A stretch of 15,063 nt of DNA from assembly GCA_050257395.1 (NCBI GenBank), contig JBLMWU010000298.1:1-15063 (forward strand), read 5' to 3'. A program made the position numbers and the translations under genes. This DNA is from JAIRTY01 sp050257395. Lineage in GTDB: Bacteria > Actinomycetota > Actinomycetes > Streptosporangiales > Streptosporangiaceae. Under the pieces are notes generated by a model. That model ran no database searches. It saw nothing but the letters and a program-made list of their open reading frames with translations, and was not told the origin of the DNA. Of this stretch, positions 7,230 through 14,916 are shown in pieces. Within the stretch, counting starts at the first letter, position 1. The number at the start of each line of letters is the position of its first letter.

Positions 7230-8588
7230 GTGGAGACTGCGCGCGAGATCGTCGCCGCGATGCGCGCCGCCGCGCCAGCCGGGCAGGCCCGGCTGGACGG
7301 GCAGGTGCTCGGCCGGCTGCGCGATCTCACCCGGTCGCTGCTGGCGGCCAGCCCCGCGGCCGAGGCCGAGTACGCCCGCTTCCTGTCCGTCCGCCGCCGC
7401 CAGCTGGACCTGCCCGCCGCGGCCCTCGCCGGGTGGCTGCGCGGGCGGACGGTGCTGGTCACCGGCGGCACCGGCTGTGTCGGCTCGGCGCTCATGCGGG
7501 AGCTCGCGGCGTGCGGTCCGCGGCGGCTGGTGAGTGTGGCCCGCGGGCAGACCACCGGGTGGCCGCGCGCGGCCGGTGCGGAGTACGTGCGCGGCGACGT
7601 GCGTGACCTGCCCGCGCTGGGGTCGGTGATCGCAGCGGCCCGGCCGGACGTGCTGTTCCACCTGGCCGCGCAGCGTGACCCCGGTCTGGCCGAGCGCGAG
7701 GTGCACCGCACGGTGACCACGAACGTGCTCGGCACCCGGAACCTGATCGCCGCCGCCGAGCAGGCCGGTGTCCGGCAGGTCGTGTGCGCGTCCACCGGCA
7801 AGGCCCTGCGCCCGTACTCACCCGACGTGTACGCGGCCTCCAAGCGCGCGGCCGAGTGGCTGGTCGCCGGGGCGGCCGCCCGGGGCGCGGCTTGCTACTC
7901 CGCGGCCCGGTTCACCCACGTCGTCGACAACTCCCTCATCCACCGGCGGCTGCTGTCCTGGCGGGCCGCCGGGGTGGTGCGGCTGCACAGCCCGGACGCC
8001 GTGTTCTACGTGCAGTCCGCGCGGGAGTCGGCGCAGCTGCTGCTGTCAGCGGGCCTGGCGGCGCAGCGCGGGAGCTTCCGGGTGCAGGCCATCACCGACC
8101 TCGGCTGGCCGGTCAGCCTGCTGGACCTGGCGCTGGGCGTGCTGCGGCGGGCCCGGTCGGACAGCCCGGTCTACTTCAGCGGCTACGACCGGGGGTACGA
8201 GGACGCCCCGTTCCCCGGCTGGTACGATCCGCGCACGGCGGGCGGGGTGAGCCCGCTGATCAGCGCGCTGGAGGCAGACCAGGCGGCGCAGGCCGCGTGC
8301 GGGGCGGCCGACGTCTTCCCGCTGGCCCTGGCGGCTGACCCGGAGGCCGACAAGCTGCTGCTGGCCCTGGAGGAGACCTGCGAGGTGTGCCGGGACCCGG
8401 CCGCGGTTCGGGCGGCCCTGGACCGGCTTTCCTGGGCGCTGCTGAGCGCGGCGCTGCGGGCGGCGCCGCGCCCGGTGCTGGCCCGCGCCGCCGCGCGGGC
8501 GGCGCCGTACCGCGGCCGGTTCGGCGACGTGAACGTGCGGCTGCTGGCAGAGCTCGAGCAGCACGTCCGCGCCGGTCCGCGGGCCTGA
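7230..8588 (+). CDS. NAD-dependent nucleotide-sugar dehydratase/epimerase, CapD/FlaA1-like (SDR)
   Basis: A 452-residue extended short-chain dehydrogenase/reductase protein. Residues 1-70 form an Ala/Arg-rich helical extension. The Rossmann fold begins at TVLVTGGTGCVGS (Gly79-Gly85), with RGDVRD at 121-126 and the HLAAQRDP loop near 144-151. CASTGKALRPYSPDVYAASKR holds the SxxK and YxxxK elements (Lys191, Tyr201, Lys205). In CapD/FlaA1-type UDP-GlcNAc 4,6-dehydratases this stretch reads STDKA; here Gly190 stands where the catalytic Asp is expected, so the chemistry may differ. The GTG start at 7230 is chosen for the AGGGGAGG just upstream. The frame is open to 7122 but those residues look unlike the family. 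The gene diverges from the polysaccharide operon and could supply its modified sugar; that link is inferred from position only. Confidence 0.8.
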   Translation: METAREIVAAMRAAAPAGQARLDGQVLGRLRDLTRSLLAASPAAEAEYARFLSVRRRQLDLPAAALAGWLRGRTVLVTGGTGCVGSALMRELAACGPRRLVSVARGQTTGWPRAAGAEYVRGDVRDLPALGSVIAAARPDVLFHLAAQRDPGLAEREVHRTVTTNVLGTRNLIAAAEQAGVRQVVCASTGKALRPYSPDVYAASKRAAEWLVAGAAARGAACYSAARFTHVVDNSLIHRRLLSWRAAGVVRLHSPDAVFYVQSARESAQLLLSAGLAAQRGSFRVQAITDLGWPVSLLDLALGVLRRARSDSPVYFSGYDRGYEDAPFPGWYDPRTAGGVSPLISALEADQAAQAACGAADVFPLALAADPEADKLLLALEETCEVCRDPAAVRAALDRLSWALLSAALRAAPRPVLARAAARAAPYRGRFGDVNVRLLAELEQHVRAGPRA

Positions 8589-8613
8589 CCCGGGTCTGTC
8601 CCGGCAGCGGGCG

Positions 8614-8636
8614 GGCGGCGGGGGGAGCGGGCCGCC
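8614..8636 (+). terminator. Weak stem-loop after the dehydratase gene
   Basis: GGCGGC and GCCGCC arms with an 11-nt G-rich loop, about 25 nt past the stop. There is no T-tract. It is a modest GC stem in very GC-rich DNA, so it is tentative. Confidence 0.25.
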
Positions 8637-8642
8637 GGGCTA

Positions 8643-8734
8643 AGGGCATGCCCTGCCGATCTCCGGCCTGCTGCGCGTCGCCCGGACGGGCGTCCCGCGG
8701 CGTTGTCGTCGTCGCGCATAGCTCCGCTATGCGC
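8643..8734. repeat. Cluster of short perfect palindromes in the intergenic region
   Basis: Three perfect inverted repeats follow each other. AGGGCATGCCCT is at 8643-8654. CGCCCG and CGGGCG with a 2-nt gap are at 8679-8692. GCGCATAGC and GCTATGCGC around a TCC loop are at 8714-8734. The last has a 9-bp stem and a 3-nt loop and is AT-richer in its core than its surroundings. No T-tract follows. The region 8589-8858 (270 bp) has no convincing gene; this cluster may be a REP-like genomic repeat or a structured RNA. Confidence 0.5.
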
Positions 8735-8822
8735 TCCTCCTCCGCCTTGCGGGCCCCACCCGCCTCCCCATTCCCCCTTCACGGCCGCCGCTCGCGACGG
8801 CCAAGACCGGCAGGACACACCC

Positions 8823-8828
8823 TAGGCT
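8823..8828 (+). promoter_or_regulatory. Candidate -10 box of the small helical protein gene
   Basis: TAGGCT fits the common actinobacterial -10 (TAGNNT) and lies 30 nt before the ATG at 8859. No clear -35 is seen. Confidence 0.4.
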
Positions 8829-8858
8829 GAGATCAGGAGCCCACGCCAGGAGGACGCG

Positions 8859-9134
8859 ATGGGATTGATGGACCGGGTGAAGGTGCAGGCCGACCGGCTC
8901 GCGCAGATGGCCCAGGAAGCCGCTCAGGAGGGGCGGGAGAAGCTGGACCAGGCCGCGGCGAAGCGGCGCGCCGATGCGATGTTCCGTGACCTCGGCGCCG
9001 CTTACTACGCAGAGCGGACCGGCCGGGCCGGGCCTGACAACAGCGCCAAGATGGACCGGCTGCTGCAGGCGCTGCAGCGGCAGGAGGCAGAGCAGGGACT
9101 CGGCGACGGCGACACGCCGGGGGGCGGAGCCTGA
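8859..9134 (+). CDS. Small conserved helical/coiled-coil protein, function unknown
   Basis: A 91-residue, charged, soluble protein starting MGLMDRVKVQADRLAQMAQE. The start is fixed by AGGAGG at 8848-8853 with a 5-nt spacer. Residues 1-50 read as one long amphipathic helix rich in Ala, Gln, Glu, Lys and Arg. A short RDLGAAYYAERTGR segment follows, then a second helix (KMDRLLQALQRQEAEQGL) and a Gly-rich tail. Proteins of this build are common in actinomycetes as uncharacterised small proteins; I recognise the type from memory, not from a search. There is no signal peptide, membrane segment, Cys or metal motif. It is a single-gene unit facing the terminator shared with the next gene. No function is proposed. 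Confidence 0.82.
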   Translation: MGLMDRVKVQADRLAQMAQEAAQEGREKLDQAAAKRRADAMFRDLGAAYYAERTGRAGPDNSAKMDRLLQALQRQEAEQGLGDGDTPGGGA

Positions 9135-9149
9135 GCGGCCCCGCCCCCC
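9119..9149. terminator. Bidirectional GC-rich terminator between convergent genes
   Basis: GGGGGGCGG (9119-9127) pairs with CCGCCCCCC (9141-9149). GCC/GGC inside extends the hairpin to 12 bp with one A-C mismatch and a 5-nt loop. It overlaps the stop codon of the small protein gene and lies just past the stop of the gene at 9165. There is no T-tract, as is common in actinomycetes. Confidence 0.6.
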
Positions 9150-9164
9150 GCGGCCGGCTTGCGG

Positions 9165-11852
9165 TCAGATCCCCGTGCCGCTGACCGGGATGGTCAGCGT
9201 GTGGCTGCCCAGCACGTCGGTCCAGCTGACCTTGTAGCTGACGGTGAAGCTCCCCTTGCTGGTGGGGGTGAAGGTCACCGGCAGCTGCAGGTCGTAGCCG
9301 GCGTTCACCGGCAGTTGCGGGGTCACCTTGTACACGGCGTGGAACGGCGCGTTCAGGGTGGAGGACCCGTTCATGGTGGCCGGCTCGTTGCCGGTGTTGG
9401 TGACGGTGATGGTGAACTTCGCCTGCTTGCCGACCGGCACGTTCCCGAGGTTCACCGACGACGGCGACGCCTGGAACAAGCTGTCGGGGGACAGGCTCTG
9501 GCTGGTCAGGCTCACCACGGCGCTGCCCTGGGCGGTGCCCACGGTCAGCGTGTCGTTGTAGGTCTGGCCGGCCGTGACCGGGGTGAACGACACCGCCGCC
9601 ACGAACGACTGCCCGGGCTTGAGGGTGGTGCCGAGCGGGGGCAGCCCGGTCACCGAGAACGGGGCGGACGGCAGGTTCTCCGTGCTGATCGTCTCCGGGG
9701 TGGCGCCGCCGTTGGTGAAGGTGATCTCCCGTGGCACCGAGATCCCCACCGGGACCCAGCTCTCGAACTGGCCCAGGTCACCGACCAGCGCGAACTGGAC
9801 GGACGGGCTGAGGCTGTACAGCCCCGGCTGGGTGCCGTTGCCGGTCAGCGGCACGTCGGCACTCGGCTCGGTGGCGGTCTGGGTGGTGAACGAGAGGGTA
9901 CCGGTCACCCCGCCGGGGCCGGCCGGGCTGAACGTCACCGGGGCGGTGAGCTTGTCACCCTTGTGCAGGGTCACCGGGAACGTGACCGGAGCCGGGGTGC
10001 TGCTGCCGTGGGCGGTCTCGGTCACCTGGCTCGGGTCCACCGCGAACTGCGCGGCGGGGGAGGAGCCGTCGGATGAGGTGGTGGCCGTGCTCACACCGGT
10101 CACGGTCACGTTCCCCTGTGCGGTCACGGTGGCGTTCCGGGTGCTGTTCGAGCCGGCACTCGTGGAGCTGAACGTGGCCGGCGGGCCCGCCAGCGGGGCC
10201 GCGCCCGCGCCCGCGATGCCGAACCCGTACAGGGACCCGCTCAGGCTGCCCACGTACACGGCGTTGCCGCTGGTGGCCGGCGTCGCGAACTTGGCAGCTT
10301 TACCGGTGGAGCCGGACCACAGCGGCTTGAGGGTGGATCCCCAGCCGGCCGCCGACGGGGTGGCGGGGTAGGCGCGCAGGGTGCCGGCGCCGCTGCTGTC
10401 GCTGACCGCCCACACCACCGCGGACGCCGCAGCGGCGCCATTGGACGTCACCACCGGGCCGCCGGAGCCGTAGCCGAACGTGCTGGAGCTGTTGGCGATG
10501 TCGGTCACGGTCGGCTTGCCGGCGCTGCCGGCGCCGAACCGCAGCACCCGCAGGCTGTCGTTCTTGCCGAGGTAATACATGTAGTCATCGGCCGTGGACG
10601 TGCCGGCGGCGAGGGTGGTGCTGCCGAACGCCGCCGGGTGGCCCCACTGGCCCCCGTACGGCCCGGCGACCCTGAGCGCGCGGCTGTTGCTGGAGGAGTT
10701 GCGGCCGCCGAGGCTGTTCGCGTTCAGGACGAAGACGTGACCGTCCTTGCCGGCCTGCACGATCATGTCGGGGTACGTGCTGGTGCCGAACGGGAGCCCG
10801 ATCGCGCCGCCAGAGCCCCAGTCGGTGTCGGCGGAGTCGAGCTTGGGGGCGTTGGCCGGGCTGAAGAAGTCGCTGGCCTTGATGGTGTTGCTGGTGGTCA
10901 TTCCCAGCCGGACGATGGATTCGGCGAGCTGCCCGGGCGGTTTGGACAGGCCGTTCGAGCCGGGGGACACCGGGGCGGGGGAGACGCCGTTGCCGGAGGT
11001 GAAGAAGATCCGCCCGGGGCCGTCGGAGACCAGCCCGCCGCCGCTGTTCCAGATGCCGGCCTGGTTGTCGGTGAGGCCGGTCTCATCGCTCCACAGGGTC
11101 TTGGCGTGGGTGGCCAGGTTGACGCCGGCGACGAAGCCCACGTAGGGCTTGTGGTCGCAGTGGGAGCCGAACGCGGCGTACACCCAGCCGTTGGTCAGCA
11201 GCAGGCCGGGCCGCTGCAGCTGCTGCTTGGCGCTGAACGTGATGTTCGAGTCGTTGCTGGGCTTGCCGCCGATGCTCGCGATCGTCGCCACCGCGCCGCC
11301 GTTGTTGGGGTCGACGCTGAAGAGCTTGTACCCGGTGGACACCTGGGCCACCAGGTACACGTCCCCGCTGGCCGGGTCGTAGACGGGGGTGCCGGTGATG
11401 CCGATGTTCGGGGCGATGTTGTTGCAGGTGGTGATGTTGTACGGGGTGCCCAGGCTCTTTGACCAGTTGATGTGGCCCGTCGCCCCGTTGATGCCGTAGA
11501 CCTTGTCGTTCTCGGTGGCCACGATCACCTCGTGGCCGCCGGCCGCCAGCGGCACCACCAGTGGCTGGGCGTAGATCTGGCCATTGAGCTTGACCGGGAA
11601 GCCCGGCAGGGCCTTGAACGAGCCGCTCTTCAGAGCCGTGGGTGTCAGGCCGCTCTCGGTCTGGTCCCAGCCGTCCCGCAGGCTGTCCTGGGAGACGGTC
11701 TGGTCGTCGGCGCGGGCGATCACCGCCCGGGTGCCGGGCAGGATGCCGGTAGCGGCGGGCAGGACCGCGAATGTGGCCGCGAGGCCGGCGCCGGCCGCGC
11801 AGAGCCGGCGCGCAATCCGCCGGCGAGTGCGCAACAACCCCCGTGGGCGCAT
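9165..11852 (-). CDS. Secreted PQQ-like beta-propeller protein with three ASH/choice-of-anchor-D Ig-like domains (copy 1)
   Basis: An 895-residue exported protein. The Arg-rich N-terminus and hydrophobic stretch (to about residue 38) end in ARA, with likely cleavage after Ala48. Residues about 50-548 form a quinoprotein/PQQ-like beta-propeller with recurrent VYGIN, VYLVAQ, VYAAFGSH, VFVLNANS and VYVGSLSGSLYGFG strands. Cys143 and Cys232 are conserved in the paralog and may form a disulfide. Three Ig-like domains follow at about 555-674, 678-787 and 790-895, each with the NxGxxPVGKxAxFxIxVTNTGNEPA-like pattern of ASH/choice-of-anchor-D modules. There is no LPXTG motif or C-terminal membrane anchor. 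No PQQ ligands or dehydrogenase residues can be assigned, so enzymatic activity is doubtful; binding or surface scaffolding is more likely. The start is set by GGAGGA 5 nt before the ATG and by the identical layout of the paralog; the frame is open to 11894. It has its own promoter region after a strong terminator. Confidence 0.85.
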   Translation of the reverse strand: MRPRGLLRTRRRIARRLCAAGAGLAATFAVLPAATGILPGTRAVIARADDQTVSQDSLRDGWDQTESGLTPTALKSGSFKALPGFPVKLNGQIYAQPLVVPLAAGGHEVIVATENDKVYGINGATGHINWSKSLGTPYNITTCNNIAPNIGITGTPVYDPASGDVYLVAQVSTGYKLFSVDPNNGGAVATIASIGGKPSNDSNITFSAKQQLQRPGLLLTNGWVYAAFGSHCDHKPYVGFVAGVNLATHAKTLWSDETGLTDNQAGIWNSGGGLVSDGPGRIFFTSGNGVSPAPVSPGSNGLSKPPGQLAESIVRLGMTTSNTIKASDFFSPANAPKLDSADTDWGSGGAIGLPFGTSTYPDMIVQAGKDGHVFVLNANSLGGRNSSSNSRALRVAGPYGGQWGHPAAFGSTTLAAGTSTADDYMYYLGKNDSLRVLRFGAGSAGKPTVTDIANSSSTFGYGSGGPVVTSNGAAAASAVVWAVSDSSGAGTLRAYPATPSAAGWGSTLKPLWSGSTGKAAKFATPATSGNAVYVGSLSGSLYGFGIAGAGAAPLAGPPATFSSTSAGSNSTRNATVTAQGNVTVTGVSTATTSSDGSSPAAQFAVDPSQVTETAHGSSTPAPVTFPVTLHKGDKLTAPVTFSPAGPGGVTGTLSFTTQTATEPSADVPLTGNGTQPGLYSLSPSVQFALVGDLGQFESWVPVGISVPREITFTNGGATPETISTENLPSAPFSVTGLPPLGTTLKPGQSFVAAVSFTPVTAGQTYNDTLTVGTAQGSAVVSLTSQSLSPDSLFQASPSSVNLGNVPVGKQAKFTITVTNTGNEPATMNGSSTLNAPFHAVYKVTPQLPVNAGYDLQLPVTFTPTSKGSFTVSYKVSWTDVLGSHTLTIPVSGTGI

Positions 11853-11857
11853 GAAAT

Positions 11858-11863
11858 TCCTCC
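11858..11863 (-). promoter_or_regulatory. Shine-Dalgarno of copy 1
   Basis: It reads GGAGGA on the minus strand, 5 nt before the ATG at 11850-11852. The same element at the same distance precedes the paralog (14834-14839). It fixes the start against the longer open frame. Confidence 0.8.
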
Positions 11864-11943
11864 AGGTCAGCGGGAAGAGGGCACGCGTCACCACGGCTGG
11901 CGGCAGGATCCCGCCGCGGCATTGATGGGGAAACGACTCTCTT

Positions 11944-11991
11944 CGCAGATGTTCTGGAGGTGTGACGAACAGCGCCCGTTTCCGGATGACA
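11944..11991 (-). other. Conserved leader block of copy 1, possible small reading frame
   Basis: This 48-nt stretch matches 14917-14964 upstream of the paralog. On the minus strand one frame reads CHPETGAVRHTSRTSA in both copies, and all five codon differences are synonymous. The frame begins at an ATG at 12001-12003 here (MSVC...) and stays open past the main start codon, one frame off from it. It may be a translated upstream ORF, a conserved RNA element, or the transcription-start region; the first and last readings exclude each other. Confidence 0.45.
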
Positions 11992-12014
11992 GCACACGCT
12001 CATGTAACGGCCAA
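11986..12014 (-). promoter_or_regulatory. Candidate promoter of copy 1
   Basis: TTGGCC (12009-12014), a 17-bp spacer and TGTCAT (11986-11991) align without gaps with TTGACC-17-TGCCAT upstream of the paralog. The -35 is good and the -10 poor. If correct, transcription starts inside the conserved block. Confidence 0.35.
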
Positions 12015-12038
12015 AAGACGTCTATGTAATGGCAAAAA
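11996..12038. repeat. Two tandem copies of an ATGTAAYGGCMAAAA motif, 22-bp period
   Basis: The motif occurs at 11996-12016 and 12018-12038, with 16 of 21 positions identical. On the minus strand the core is TTTTGSCCRTTACAT-like. A single related copy (CACGTAATGGTCAAGA) stands at 14974-14989 upstream of the paralog, at the same distance from its leader block. Spacing of two helical turns suggests a DNA-binding regulator. Confidence 0.5.
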
Positions 12039-12062
12039 CGACCGGCTGGCCGCGGGGCATCC

Positions 12063-12092
12063 GGCCGGGGCCGGGACCTGCCGGCCCCGGCC
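12063..12092 (-). terminator. Strong stem-loop terminator after copy 2
   Basis: GGCCGGGGCCGG and CCGGCCCCGGCC form a perfect 12-bp stem with a 6-nt loop, 21 nt past the stop at 12114. A run of five T follows about 25 nt later. It separates the two paralogs into independent transcripts. Confidence 0.7.
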
Positions 12093-12113
12093 CAGGCCGG
12101 TCAGCCCAGCCGG

Positions 12114-14828
12114 CTACTTGCCGACCCCGGAGATGTTCACCGACACCGTGTGGCTGCCGGTCACGTCGGTCCAGGTGAGGTGGTAGACGGCGGAGAACGC
12201 GCCGGTCTTCGTGGGCACGAAGCTCACCGGGATCTTCACGTCGTAGCCGGCGTTGATCGGCATCATCGGCGTGACGTTGAGCTTGTTCAGGAAGGGGGCG
12301 TTCAGCGTGGTGGCGCTGGCGACCAGCGCGGGTTCGTTCCCGGTGTTGGTGATGTCAACGACCGTGGTGACCTTCTTGCCCACCGCGACCGGCCCGAAGT
12401 TGACCGAGGTCGGTGAGGCCGTGAACAGGCCGTGCGGGGCCAGGCCGACCCCCGCCAGGCTGACGGTGGCGGTGCTGCCGCCCGCGCTGACCGACAGCGA
12501 GTCGCTGTAGCTGGCCGCTGCCGTCGGCGAGAAGGTGACCTGGACCACGATGGACTGGCCGGGCTGGAGCACGGTCCCCACCGCGGGCATCCCGCTCACC
12601 TGGAACGGCCCGGACGGCAGCGTCACCGAGCTGATGGTCTGCGGCTGGTCGCTGCCGTTGGTGATGGTGGCGCCGAGCGGCACGCTGATCCCGGCCGGCA
12701 CGTCGCTGACCGGGATGCCGACGTCGTTGACCAGGGCGAAGTGCAGCGAGCCGGGGCTGGAGTACAGCCCGGACGTGGTGCCGTCGCCGGTCAGTGCCGC
12801 GTCCATGGCCGGGAACCTGGCGGAGTTCGTGGCGAACGTCAGCGACCCGCTGGTCCCGCCGGGGGAGGCGGGGGCGTAGGTGACCGGGGCGCTCAGCTTG
12901 TCACCCTTGTGCAGGGTCACCGGGAAGGTGACCGGGGTGGCGGTGCTGCTGCCCTTGGCGGTCTCGGTCACCTTGGCCTGGTCGACCGTGAATTGCGGGG
13001 CCGACGTGGTGTCGGTGGTGGCCTGGGTGCTGGCCGTGACCCCGGTGACGGTGACCGCCGACGTGGCCGTGACCGTGACGTCCCTGGTGGCGGTGGAGTT
13101 CACCGGGGTCTGCCCGAAGTTGGTCTGGGCACCGGTGTTGAGCGGCGCGGCCGCCACGGGGTTGCCGAATCCGTACACGGTGCCGTCCCCGGTGGTGGCG
13201 CCGAGGCGGGTGCCCACGTAGACCCGCCCGTTGCTGGTGGCCAGGTTGGAGAACTTGCTGGCGGTGCCGATGTTCCAGGACTTGATCTGGGTGGGCACGC
13301 AGGGCGAGGACGAGGTGCAGCCGGTGCCCGGGTTCGCCGGGTAGGCCACCAGCATGCCGCCGGTGCCGGCCGAGCCGCTGGAGTACACCGCCCACACCAC
13401 CGCGCTGTTGATGTCGCTGCCGCTGGAGGTGACCTCGGGGGGGCCGGAGGAGTACCCGAACACCAGCTGGCTGTTGGCCACGTCGCTGACGACCGGCTTG
13501 TCGGACCCGTTGACGCCGAACTTGAGCCACCGCAGGCTGTCGCCCTTGCCGAGGTAGAACAGGTAGTTGTTCGCGGTGCCGGCGTTGGCCGCGCTCAGGG
13601 GGCTGGTGTCGGCGAAGACCGCTGGGTGGCCCCACTCGCCCTTGAACGCCGTGCTGACGCTCAGGGCCCTGTTGTTGTTCGAGGTGCTGCGGCCGCCGAG
13701 ACCGTTCCGGTTGAGCAGGAAGAGGTGCGAGTCCTTGCCGATCTGGGCGAGCACGTGCGGATAGGTGCTGGTGCCGAACGGCAGGCCCACCGGGCCGCCG
13801 GAGCCCCAGTCGGTGTCGGCGGCGTCCAGCGAGGGTGCGTTGGCGGGGCTGAAGAAGTCCACCGCCTTCAGCCCGCCGCCCGCGTCCGACAGCCGGACCA
13901 CCGACTCGGCCAGGTGCCCGGGCGGTTTGGCGAGGCCGCTGGAGCCGGGAGCCACCGGGCCGGGCGAGATGCCGTTGCCGGAGGTGACGAAGATCCGTCC
14001 CGGCCCGTCGGACATCACGCCGGCGCCGCCCTGCCAGATACCCGCCTGGTTGGTGGTGGTGCCGGTCTCGTCGCTCCACAGGGTCAGCGCCTTGCTGGAG
14101 AGGTTCACCCGGGCGACGTAGCCGACGTAAGGCTGATGGTCGCAGTGCGACCCGAACGCCGCGAAGATGGACCCGTCGAGCAGCAGCAGCCCGGGCCGGG
14201 GCATCTGGTTCTTGGCGCTGAACTTGATGGCGGAATCGTTCGCGGCCCGGCCGCTGATGGTACGGGTGAAGGCGACGGCGCCGCTCTTGGCCGGGTTGAT
14301 CCCGAAGAGCTTGTACATCGGCGTGCCCGTGCTGGAGAGCACCTGGGCCATCATGTACACCAGCCCGGTGCCGGGGTTGTAGACGGGGCCGCCGGTGACG
14401 CCCACGTCGGGGGTCAGGTCGTGGCAGGTCGTGATCTTGTAGGGCTTGCCCAGCGTGACGTTCCATTTGACCGCGCCGGTCACCGGGTTGAGCCCGTACA
14501 CGTGGTCCTTTTCAGTGGCCACGATCAGCGTGCCGTTGACCACCAGCGGTTGGGCGTACACCTGCCCGGTCACCTTGGTGGCGAACAGCTGGGTGAACGT
14601 GTTCTTCACGGTGGTGGGGTCCATGGCGGGCTCGTTCGGGTCCCAGTTGGTGCGCAGCTTGTCCTGGGAGATGGTGGTCTCGTCGGCGCGCGCCTGCACC
14701 GCCCTGGTGACCGGCAGCATGCCGGTGGCGGCGGGCAGCACGGCGAGGGTGACCGCGAGGCCGGCCCCGGACGCGCACAGCCGCCGGGCTAGCCGCCGGT
14801 GAGTGCGCAAGAACCCCCGTGGGCGCAT
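12114..14828 (-). CDS. Secreted PQQ-like beta-propeller protein with three ASH/choice-of-anchor-D Ig-like domains (copy 2)
   Basis: A 904-residue tandem paralog of the gene at 9165-11852 with the same order of parts. The Arg-rich signal peptide (MRPRGFLRTHRRLARRLCAS) has likely cleavage after ARA48. The propeller spans about 50-550, and three Ig-like ASH domains extend to the C-terminus. Long blocks are nearly identical to copy 1, such as SDGPGRIFVTSGNG, FFSPANAP and ADTDWGSGG. Cys135 and Cys229 match the conserved pair of copy 1. A GCTSSSPC loop in the last part of the propeller occurs only here and could be an extra disulfide. The last domain carries VNFGPVAVGKKVTTVVDITN, a clear choice-of-anchor-D strand pair. 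The stop is TAG. The start has GGAGGA at 5 nt. No anchor or catalytic residues are seen; the role is unknown, probably extracellular binding or structure. Confidence 0.85.
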   Translation of the reverse strand: MRPRGFLRTHRRLARRLCASGAGLAVTLAVLPAATGMLPVTRAVQARADETTISQDKLRTNWDPNEPAMDPTTVKNTFTQLFATKVTGQVYAQPLVVNGTLIVATEKDHVYGLNPVTGAVKWNVTLGKPYKITTCHDLTPDVGVTGGPVYNPGTGLVYMMAQVLSSTGTPMYKLFGINPAKSGAVAFTRTISGRAANDSAIKFSAKNQMPRPGLLLLDGSIFAAFGSHCDHQPYVGYVARVNLSSKALTLWSDETGTTTNQAGIWQGGAGVMSDGPGRIFVTSGNGISPGPVAPGSSGLAKPPGHLAESVVRLSDAGGGLKAVDFFSPANAPSLDAADTDWGSGGPVGLPFGTSTYPHVLAQIGKDSHLFLLNRNGLGGRSTSNNNRALSVSTAFKGEWGHPAVFADTSPLSAANAGTANNYLFYLGKGDSLRWLKFGVNGSDKPVVSDVANSQLVFGYSSGPPEVTSSGSDINSAVVWAVYSSGSAGTGGMLVAYPANPGTGCTSSSPCVPTQIKSWNIGTASKFSNLATSNGRVYVGTRLGATTGDGTVYGFGNPVAAAPLNTGAQTNFGQTPVNSTATRDVTVTATSAVTVTGVTASTQATTDTTSAPQFTVDQAKVTETAKGSSTATPVTFPVTLHKGDKLSAPVTYAPASPGGTSGSLTFATNSARFPAMDAALTGDGTTSGLYSSPGSLHFALVNDVGIPVSDVPAGISVPLGATITNGSDQPQTISSVTLPSGPFQVSGMPAVGTVLQPGQSIVVQVTFSPTAAASYSDSLSVSAGGSTATVSLAGVGLAPHGLFTASPTSVNFGPVAVGKKVTTVVDITNTGNEPALVASATTLNAPFLNKLNVTPMMPINAGYDVKIPVSFVPTKTGAFSAVYHLTWTDVTGSHTVSVNISGVGK

Positions 14829-14833
14829 GACGT

Positions 14834-14839
14834 TCCTCC
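14834..14839 (-). promoter_or_regulatory. Shine-Dalgarno of copy 2
   Basis: It reads GGAGGA on the minus strand, 5 nt before the ATG at 14826-14828, identical in placement to copy 1. Confidence 0.8.
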
Positions 14840-14916
14840 AGGTGAGCGGGAAAAGACGGGCGCCGCCGCGGCTGGCGGCGGGCGGCCGCCGTGGCGATGG
14901 CGGGAAATCCCCTTAT

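Noticed and set aside
8183..8818. Minus-strand 211-residue frame ending inside the dehydratase gene
   Set aside because: It has no ribosome site or family resemblance; its N-terminal part simply translates the palindromic intergenic region.
11944..12003. Known riboswitch (c-di-GMP, ydaO or cobalamin type) in the leader of the propeller genes
   Set aside because: I compared the conserved block with the signature motifs I know for these classes and found none; the CCGGAAACGG stem alone is too small.
12001..12038. GlnR or PhoP box in the tandem motif
   Set aside because: Neither the GTNAC-n6-GAAAC spacing of GlnR nor the 11-bp GTTCA repeats of PhoP fit the units.
12432..14792. Plus-strand 786-residue open frame opposite propeller copy 2
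   Set aside because: Its sequence is repetitive Gly/Ala/Arg/His without folds or motifs, and the minus strand has a clear signal peptide and domains. It is an antisense shadow.
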